A stretch of DNA of 64,000 nucleotides, from assembly GCA_026545765.1 (NCBI GenBank), contig CM048840.1, forward strand, positions 55,304,580-55,368,579. Reading direction: 5' to 3'. The notes beneath the pieces were generated by a model. It worked only from the letters and a program-made list of their open reading frames with translations, was not told where the DNA came from and did not search any database. The DNA comes from Plantago major. Its lineage: Eukaryota; Streptophyta; Magnoliopsida; Lamiales; Plantaginaceae. The position numbers and the translations under genes were made by a program. Below, piece after piece: positions 56,395 through 64,000 of this stretch. The number at the start of each line of letters is the position of its first letter. The first letter of the stretch is position 1.

Positions 56395-57204
56395 CTATCG
56401 ACGGGTGGGGTGGGTGATGGCGGAACTGGGACATGAATCTCCATTCAGAATCAAGGCGCTTTCTCCTCCCTTCGTTCTCGTCATGCGCTCCATCTCGTCC
56501 CTTTGTTGCTCCATCTCTTGAGTTAGCCGAGCAACATGTTCCCGGACCTGCGACTGCACCATTTCCGAGACCTGGTCCTGTGTGTAAACCGGACGTCTGG
56601 ACTGCTGGGACGATGATGAGGAGCACGCCGGACTAGCCAGTTGCAAACCGAGGCTCCCGAGTCCATATATTCGTCCTTTCTTGTCCGGTTTGTTGACCTC
56701 TAGGAAGATGTTGTCAACTTGTTCAGTTGACAACACATCACCCTCGTCCTCTGCCTTTCGCCACCTGAGCATCAACCTCAGCCTGAAATCGTAAATAGCA
56801 GATATAATGATCAGTTACTGTTTTAAAAAAGTAACTTGTAATAGTGTACAAATATGAACTTTAAGCAACATAAACATACCGCAATAGACGATGCCCGGAT
56901 TGGTCCATACCCATACGCTTGGCCTTCTTGAAGATGGCATACTTGGATGTCACCTCCCCCCGTGCCACCTGAATCAAACCAGATCTAGTCAACAATTTAT
57001 CATCTACAAGTAATAGAGCATACACGTAATGCTAGATTGCAAAAACACATATATACGCACCGATTGATAATAATCAGTAACAGTAGATCGCCTCCCAAGG
57101 TGGTGAACGGCCCTTCTGCCGTGTCGATGGATGCCGGTTACTGTTGGTCCAAGCAACGTCACGGACATCGATTCGGCGCCGATGAAGCATCCCAAAGGGC
57201 CCAC
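56395..57204 (-). pseudogene. CACTA second gene (plant Ptta/En/Spm ORF1-like)
   Basis: Minus-strand pieces: WTNSNRHPSTRQKGRSPPWEA (57074-57204 region), then SKYAIFKKAKRMGMDQSGH (about 56885-56960). After a gap of about 120 bp with an intron-like donor (GTATGTTTATG) come MMLRWRKAEDEGDVLSTEQV, VNKPDKKGRIYGLGSLG and a Gln/Arg-rich helix (QVREHVARLTQEMEQQRDE). The order fits the DNA-binding second protein of plant CACTA elements. Exon borders are not certain. Confidence 0.6.
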
Positions 57205-57213
57205 TCCGTTGCA

Positions 57214-59944
57214 TCAACTCGTGGAGGGATTGGGCCACCCGATCGAATGGCCTTCCACGTCTGAGACCATATCCACAGTTTGGATCCCATACCGTAAACA
57301 CGCCAGATCTGGGATCAACTCTTGAATGAAGTACTCCTTCTCTTGGTCAACCTCAAAGATAATTCGTGAGGACATAATATTGAGTGCTTTCAACTCTTTA
57401 TCCGTAAGATATTCTTTCTTAGTCGCACCAAGAGGTCTCCCCGATACCACGAAGGCAGATAGGGAAAACTCATCATCCGCTTGAACTACGAATGTATGCG
57501 CATTTCGAGCCGGCCTTCTTTGTCTTAGGGGCGTGTTCATCAAAGTAATAAGAGCGAAGGTTGCGCTTTCCTCTCGAATGTAGGCATTGGCAATCGATCC
57601 TTCAGTTTACCTTTGTTGTTGACATACTTCTTCAATTTCCCCAAGTACCTCTCGAATGGATACATCCATCGACATCGAACCGTCCGACAAGTCTCGCTTC
57701 ATGTGGAAGGTGCACGGCAAGTGCTCCATAGAATCAAACCAATTTCGGTGGAAAGATACGCCGAGCTTGCATAGAATCAATGGTATGTTCTTTTCAAGAT
57801 TTTCCAACACTTTGTCATGAACCACCCTTGTGCCTAAATTTTTGAAAAATAAGCTCAACTCGGTGATAGCAGTCCATACGTGTTTCGGCAGAAGCTCTCG
57901 AAATGCTACCGGGATAAGCCTCTCCATGAACACATGACAGTCGTGACTCTTCATCCCATAAACCTTTGTCTTCTTCAAATCCACACACCTCTCTAAATTT
58001 GAGGCGTAATTATCTGGGAAACTCAATGCCCTCACCCAATCAAACAAAATTGACCTAGAAGCGTTGTCAATTGTGTAGCACGCTTTCGGCCACTTACCAT
58101 TCTCATCCTTCTTTGTCAACTCAGGCCTTTTACACCACGTCGACAACTCGGATCTAGACTTCGCATGGTCCTTTGTTTTTCCCTCAATGTTGCAAAGTGT
58201 ATTGAATAAGTTCTCGAACACGTTCTTCTCAATGTGCATGAAATCTAAGTTGTGACGGATAAGAAGACTGCTCCAGTAAGGCAAGTCCCAGAAGATGCTT
58301 CTCTTCCTCCAACCACATTTTTTACCAATTTTCTCGTTATGCTTCATCCACCCAAGCTCAGTCACCTTCATAAGACCCAATCTATCAATCTCCGCAAGAA
58401 TTTGTGCACCAGTAAGTCTTATCTGGGCTTTTTTGTTGACGACTTTATTTTTCAAGAATTGATCCTTGTTCTTCCTGAACGGATGGTCACTTTCTAGCAA
58501 CCTACGATGACAATCAAACCAACAAAATTTTCCACTACCCTTCAGTCTAAATGCATCAGATCCTCCAAGCAATGTGGACATGCATATTTCCGATGTTTTC
58601 CTTCCGGATAGCATGGAGTATGCAGAAGTCACTCACGGTCCAAAGAAGAGCTCTCAAGGTGAAGTTCTTTTTTGTCGACACATCATATGCAGGGATACCA
58701 TCCGTCCACAACTCGATCAGCTCCTTGATTAGGGGTTGCAAGAAAACATCCAACGTCGATCCAGATCTTTCGCCCGAGCACCAATGCGATCGAAACATGA
58801 ATGGCTCCTTCATGCACTCACCGGGGGGCAGATTGTACGGTGTGAGCATAACTGGCCAACAAGAGTATTTACGTTCACTACCGAACGGGTTAAAACCATC
58901 CGTACGAAGTCCCAAACGTACATTTCTAGATTCGGCCGCAAACTCGGATATGTCCTCAAACGATTTCCATGCGGGTGAGTCTGTTGGATGGTCCATTCTA
59001 CCACCTTCAGATTATCCGAGATTACTCGCTCATACCTTCCGCATTTTATCCATGAAGCACTTGAAGCATACAATCTTTTCAAACGAGGTGCTAGAGGGAA
59101 GTACCACATTTTCTTATGTGAGAGATTTTTCTTTTGTCGTTTCTTTGCAGCCCCCTCCTTGTAACGCTTGTACCGTTCCTTACCACAGAACTTGCATTCT
59201 ATTAGATCTGCATCCTCCTCCCAATATATCATGCACATTTTCGGACAATCTATGGTTACCACAAATTTCTAATCCCGCATCTTTTCTTCGCTTGGTAAAA
59301 GTTGGTGGGAACTAGGTTTTCTTCAGACAAAGGTCCGACATTACGCCAACCCATTCATTGAAGCTCGTTTCAGATTGCTGGCCATTAGCCTTACAACTCA
59401 TTAGCCGAGATAACAAAGACAACTCAGTGAGCTTACACCCCGGGTAAACCGGCTTCCTTGATGATTCTAACAAGTCAAAGAACAACTGATCCTCGGGATT
59501 CGGTGGTTCCTCCACCTCCACCTCGGTTTCAGTGTTGGTTGTGTCCCTGAACTCCGCCCTACTGACGCCGTACACCATTTGTTCGACTCGAGCTCGAATA
59601 GCATCGCCTTGATTGGGATTGTTCCCGACTTGTTCATTTTCTCTTCCTTCCACGTTATGCGTATTGGTCATATGTATTGGACGGTCTTGCTTCCTCACCA
59701 TGATGATTCCATACCGATACGCAGCAGAATCCATTTTCCTCAAGTGCTGGACTACCACTTTAGGAGTCACGTATTGCTTGTTTCTGCACTGTTTCATTGC
59801 ACAAGGACACTTTATCAACCCATCCTTTACACAAGCCAGATTTGACATTGCAAATTCAATGAAACCTTCAACCCCTTTCAGAAAACTCCATTGAACTCTG
59901 CCATTGAGAGTACGACAATACATCCATCCACGATCGGTATTCAT
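57214..59944 (-). pseudogene. TNP2-type CACTA transposase, frameshifted
   Basis: Start MNTDRGWMYCRTLNGRVQWS (59944) with the Transpos_assoc domain (CPCAMKQCRNKQYV...VVVQHLRK). TNP2 parts follow in shifting frames: MCMIYWEEDADLIECKFCGKERY (59262-58810 frame), RNVRLGLRTDGFNPFG with YSCWPVMLTPYNLPP (58996-58556), and DAFRLKGSGKFCWFDCHRRLL with HNLDFMHIEKNVFENLFNTL (58632-57607). The C-terminal part has ELLPKHVWTAITEL and ILCKLGVSFHRNWFDSMEHL. A final piece, RPLGATKKEYLTDKELKA, lies at 57543-57214. At least three frame changes break it. It would catalyse excision and insertion at the CACTA ends. Confidence 0.9.
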
Positions 59945-60248
59945 TGAATAATTAGATAATAACCTGACACGTTTGAATTCATTAGATCGAGTTCTTTCAT
60001 TTACGATAATAAATCAATTTCACAATAATTCAATCAATTGCTACGTAATATAAGTTATATTAGCTCCAGTCAATTGTTACGGCAATACATAATATAAGTT
60101 ACATCAGCTTCAATTTTACCATAATGTTTGGTTTCATATATATATAAACTAATGATTACTAGTTATACAAGCCTAGAGACAAAACGGATCAAACTCCTCA
60201 TTCTCATGCACCCCCCTCCTCATCACTTGTGGGGCTCCCTACCACAGA

Positions 60249-60611
60249 ACTTGCATTCCAACAGATCTACATCCTCCTCCCAATACACCATGCACATGTT
60301 AGACAAGCGAAAAGGCACTCGATAGGCGGCCCCAAACCCCTCTCCCTCCATTGGAGGTATGACATGGACGGTGCTTCCTCACCGTGATGAATCCATACAT
60401 GATACTCAGGCATGAATCCATAACGTCGCAAGTGCTCGAATACTGCTGTAGGCGTCATAAATTGCTTGTTTCTGCAGGTTTCCAATGTGCAAGGACACTT
60501 TATCAACCCCCCAATTGTACAACGGACGTCCCATGGCAAACGAGATGAAACCTTTAACCCTTCTACAAAACTCCTACAAACTCGCCATTTACCGCAAATG
60601 CGATCGTACAT
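60249..60611 (-). pseudogene. Second, truncated copy of the transposase N-terminal domain
   Basis: MYDRICGKWRVCRSFVEGLK...IKCPCTLETCRNKQFMTPTAVFEHLRRYGFMPEYHVWIHHGEE is a Transpos_assoc domain diverged from the one at 59312-59944. It is joined to DNA matching the ECKFCG part of TNP2 (60250-60300 resembles 59185-59240), with the intervening piece missing. A duplicated, internally deleted transposase 5' end. Confidence 0.75.
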
Positions 60612-60639
60612 CCATGAACGGTGAATTCATTGTATATAT

Positions 60640-61300
60640 ACTTTATTTTTAACTTTGAGACGTTCCATTGATTAGATCGTATTTAATTTATTAGATCGAT
60701 TCCAATTCGGATAAGAAGATTGTAGAGGTTAATTGTTAATTATTATATGTTGCTTATAAATTAATTATTAATTAAGTGTTCGATATTTACAAAATTGGGA
60801 ATATAATTTAACCATTTCAACCTCTTAGTACATATATTATATACTTAACATACATATCAAATTAACTAATTACTCTATACATATCAATTACTACATATAT
60901 TCATATCAAATTACATACTTAACATACAAATTTATCAAATCAAAACTACATACTTCTATACTTAACAAACATATCAAATTAACTAAACTAACTATATATA
61001 CTTAACACACAAATCAAACTAACTACATACATTCATACATACCAAACTTAATTAACATACTACATACATTCATATCATTAATTAAACTAACTATCAAATT
61101 GAACAAATTACATATAATTAATCAAATTAACTAAACTAACTACTACATACTTATCATATATACATATAATTGCTCAAATTAATCAAAATAAACAAAATCC
61201 CCAAATTTTAAAAAACTAGTGTTTTAGCCAAAATACCTTGATTAATCGGTAGAAATCTGAAATTGATCGAAGAAACAAACTCCTTGTCCCACTAGCTTCG
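60640..61300. other. AT-rich low-complexity DNA in CACTA
   Basis: Loose repeats of ACATATCAAATTAACTA and CATACTTAACATACA. No coding potential. Likely upstream region of the transposase gene. Confidence 0.6.
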
Positions 61301-61429
61301 ATTAGGCACCAAGATTGGCCGGAATAACGAAGAATTCACCGGAAACCGAAGAGAGGAGAAGAAGAGAATGAGGAAGAAGAAGGAGAAGAGGAAGAAAGTG
61401 AGGCATTCTGCCTCTCTGTCCGGTTATGA

Positions 61430-61785
61430 AACTCTGGGCCGACGGACACGTATCCGTCGGCCCAGAGTCGATCCGTCGCCACATGTGGCGACGGATAGGT
61501 ATCCGTCGCTATAAAGCGACGGATAATCTATCCGTCGCCCCGTTTTTTTAAAAAAAAAAAATTTCCTTTTTTTTTTTATCAAAGTCAAACTTGGGCGACG
61601 GATAATAATTATCCGTCGCCCAATTTAGCGACGGATACGTTATCCGTCGCCAATAAGCGACGGATAATTATCCGTCGATTAGGGACGGATAGATTCCGTC
61701 GCCCCAATAAGCGATCCGTCGTTATGGGGCGACGGATTTCATCCGTCGCCCCATAACGTCGTTTTTTCCAGCTTTTCTTGTAGTG
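61430..61785. repeat. CACTA right subterminal repeats
   Basis: Again CGACGGAT/ATCCGTCGC arrays (for example 61480-61535, 61595-61760), mirroring the left end. Confidence 0.85.
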
Positions 61786-62549
61786 AGTCTACTGGCAAAT
61801 CAGAAGGCATACCCATTATGGATGTCGACTCTCGGATACCTGCCGCCACTGCTGATGAACTCATCAATGCTGCTAAGACCACTGCTGATGAACCCATCAA
61901 TGCTGATAAAAGCAGTGAGAAACTTCAAACACTCTTTGCAGAAGCAGCAGGGATTGTTGATAACTCCGTTGCAAATTTCGATGATGAATCGGACAAGGAG
62001 GAGGAGATCCCAGCCCCCAAGGTAACTTAAAAAGTAACCAAGGCCAAGGAAAAGAGGACCAAAAGGTCCAAGGTTGCTGAGAAAGCAACTAGCTCAAAGA
62101 TTAATGAGCAAGAACCTATAGCAAAGGTTGTTAGTGCCAACACACCATCAGGGAAAGTCACGTATAAACAACTTTAAGAAGCCCTGATGAGTGGTGGCCT
62201 AGTGTTGGTAGATGCTGATGTCAACACCACACTTAAAAATCTGGAAGAGCTCTCAAATACTCAAACTTCTGCTTCCAGACAACCACAACAACCACAACCA
62301 CAACAACCACAACTGGTTGATGAAATTGTCAACAAACTCCATTTCGACATGCCAGCAATGCAATATGTTGAAGAAAATCCCGCAAATGAGGAGGTTCCCC
62401 AACTCCTAGAGAGGGATCAAACTTAGACACCTGCTTAGAATGATCAAACAGGGGAGGCAACTGAGTTAGTCACTTAGGAAAGTTCTGAAGTACCTGAAAC
62501 TTCAAACAAAGAAGCTGAAATGGAACAACAAGACCAAAGCATAGAAGGG
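61786..62549 (+). pseudogene. ORF2 of copy D continued after the CACTA element
   Basis: Resumes with AGT then acidic coding remnants: IPAATADELINAAKTTADEP..., KEKRTKRSKVAEK, NTTLKNLEELSNTQTSASRQ with a PQQPQPQQPQ run, and VEENPANEEVPQLLERDQT, which resembles VAEENPVLEQVPQPSERAQL in A. Several TAG/TAA changes (about 62028, 62176 and 62424) break it. Interrupted by copy E. Confidence 0.65.
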
Positions 62550-64000
62550 TGTTGGTCCAGATAACGGCAAAGTAAAAGACTAGAGGGGGGGGGGGGTGAA
62601 TAGTCTTTTAACACTTTTGTCGATAAACACAGTTTGTCAGAAACCTGGGGGTTTCTGATACTTAAATTCAGAGCGCGGAAGACTTTAAGATAGGTAAGTG
62701 CAGAAACAATAAGTATGTGTGTGTGCTTTGCTGAAATGTAAATACAGAATGGTAAATGACACAGCAAATATAGTGGTATCTGGAGGTGGCGTAATCCTCC
62801 AACTAATCCACTTCGGTCTTTCTGAGACCTAGAATTCACTAGAACAGATAATTGAGTTCACCTTACAATAATCCTATTCTAAGATTCCTAAACAAATGGT
62901 TCCCCAACCAAATGTTTCCCCTGAGTTATTCCCCAGCTCCTAGAGCTAAGTACTTCCTCTACTCAGATAACCTTGGAGTTATTCCTTGATTTTCCAAATC
63001 AAGTACTTCCTCTACTCCACGCCTTGATGGTGTTGGTTATAAGGTTTGTCAGAGAGGCTTCTCGTATAACTTTTCAGTTATGTTTTCAAAGATCCTAATA
63101 GAACAAGACTACTTAATACACTTGTTCAGTGGATGGCAGTCTGCTCTTTACTGACCCAAGTAATTGATGTCCGTTCTGGAGAATGAGCTTCAGAAAGGGT
63201 ATCTGATAGTTCAACTCTTTTACGAATAACAATCTCTTGTTAAGGTTCAGGACAACTTAGAACTACTAGTGATTCTTCGAGCAACAGAAAGCTTTCAGAA
63301 AGGGTAGTAGAGTGCTTGAGAGAATACTTTGCTTGATGGTAAGATTGCAAGATAGAGCGTTCTAAGGTATGTATTTCTCAGCATCTAAGTGTGTGATATA
63401 TATAGATGAATTTGAGAGTTGTTGGAATGATATCCGTTAGACACAATTCAAATTCAGTCCATACTTATCTTGAAATGAGTACTCAGAAGTCCTTGTCTCA
63501 TGTCTCAGAGGAGATTTGTGCTTTGACTTTTTCCGATGCAATTAATGCACTTGTACTATTTCTTGTCCTGTAGTCTTCAACGGATACATGAGCATTTCTG
63601 ATGGCTTGCATGCTCCATACTCATGATGTCATGTGTCCAGAATCATATTTCAAAAGTAAGTAAATACACTTAAGAAAGTATTAAGGACATAGTCTTTCTT
63701 GAGTTAGACTAAACCTTGATATCTTCATAAATCTTGTGCAATCTTCAGTCTTCTAATCTTCAGAAAAGCTCCATTGCTAGGATTGATCTTCATGGTCTTC
63801 TGTAAATAAAAATTACACTCAGAGACCTATAATCCTAATACAAGATTTACTAGACTAATCATACTCGGTGATTTCCTCTTTTACAATGTTCAAGTGAACC
63901 AAGAGTACTTAATCACCTTTCGGGCTAAGATAAGAACATGTGATGAGTGATCAAAATACTAACAGATATTCCTAACAAATTTCCCCCTTTTTGATCAGTC
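62550..64000 (-). mobile_element. Sirevirus copy E, 3' LTR and polypurine tract (continues beyond window)
   Basis: LTR 62550-63977 (1428 bp), nearly the same as the A and C LTRs, with a 12-G run (62585-62596), hairpin at 62637-62658 and TATA-like box near 63396-63404. AATTTCCCCCTTTTTGATCA after it is the reverse polypurine tract. The flanking bases inside D are AAGGG (62545-62549). Confidence 0.93.

Larger units (their letters stand above)
55810..61785 (-). mobile_element. CACTA (En/Spm) DNA transposon nested in copy D
   Basis: 5976 bp with ends CACTACAAAAA and TTCTTGTAGTG (inverted CACTACAAGAA) and target duplication AGT (55807-55809, 61786-61788). Both subterminal regions are filled with CGACGGAT repeats in both orientations. 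TNP2-type transposase remnants and a second gene lie on the minus strand. The coding parts have frameshifts, so it is probably non-autonomous now. Confidence 0.96.
47259..62549 (+). mobile_element. Sirevirus-type retrotransposon, copy D (diverged subfamily; 3' end outside window)
   Basis: LTR 47259-48816, PBS-like site, gag-pol (48935-53879), spacer, ORF2. It is interrupted by a LINE fragment, a CACTA element and copy E; the rest of ORF2 and the 3' LTR would lie beyond copy E. Proteins and LTR are clearly diverged from A, C and E. Gag-pol has many stops. Confidence 0.9.

Overview
This window looks like repeat-dominated nuclear DNA of a flowering plant, probably a eudicot. The evidence is nested plant-type LTR retrotransposons primed from initiator tRNA-Met, a CACTA (En/Spm) transposon with TNP2-type transposase remnants, a Stowaway MITE with TA target sites, a TRIM element and AT-rich intergenic DNA. 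I find no convincing host gene, rRNA, tRNA or CRISPR array. I cannot name the species.

Layout. (1) 1-13256: copy A of a large Ty1/copia element of the Sirevirus (SIRE/Maximus) type, minus strand, 3' end outside the window. (2) 13257-15548: a TRIM LTR scrap and unassigned DNA. (3) 15554-19429: a non-autonomous, Tat-like LTR element in an unusual LTR-internal-LTR-internal-LTR arrangement, flanked by ATGAG. (4) 19430-24805: AT-rich DNA with a foldback pair, a Stowaway MITE inside another inverted repeat, and a degenerate minisatellite. (5) 24811-27946: an internally deleted chromovirus (Tekay/Del-like) derivative, target site CACTT. (6) 28233-28948: a TRIM, target site GTCCA. (7) 29317-31443 and 46577-46685: 3' part of Sirevirus copy B (minus), split by complete Sirevirus copy C (plus, 31444-46571, target site TATTC). 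(8) 46686-47258: an unidentified insertion, probably a solo LTR. (9) 47259-62549: Sirevirus copy D (plus), carrying a LINE 3' fragment (53456-53690) and a complete CACTA element (55810-61785, target site AGT). (10) 62550-64000: the start of Sirevirus copy E (minus), inserted in D.

The Sireviruses share one plan: LTR of about 1.4-1.56 kb, Met PBS, gag with a zinc knuckle and a coiled-coil tail, protease, integrase, RT and RNase H. A spacer of about 1 kb follows, then a second long gene (ORF2), the polypurine tract and the 3' LTR. Every gag-pol copy here is broken. The most interesting signals are in non-coding parts and in ORF2. A conserved TATA-like box lies about 180-210 bp upstream of the ORF2 ATG in A, C and D. 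ORF2 contains several 76-80 bp GT-AG introns, most of them phase 0. An array of short hairpins fills the pol-ORF2 spacer. A hairpin just upstream of the PBS changes its stem sequence between subfamilies while staying paired. These look like a separately expressed, spliced gene and conserved RNA or DNA structures carried inside the retrotransposon.

Insertion order from nesting: B first, then C and the 46686 insertion within B, then D at the edge of the 46686 insertion, then LINE, CACTA and E within D.
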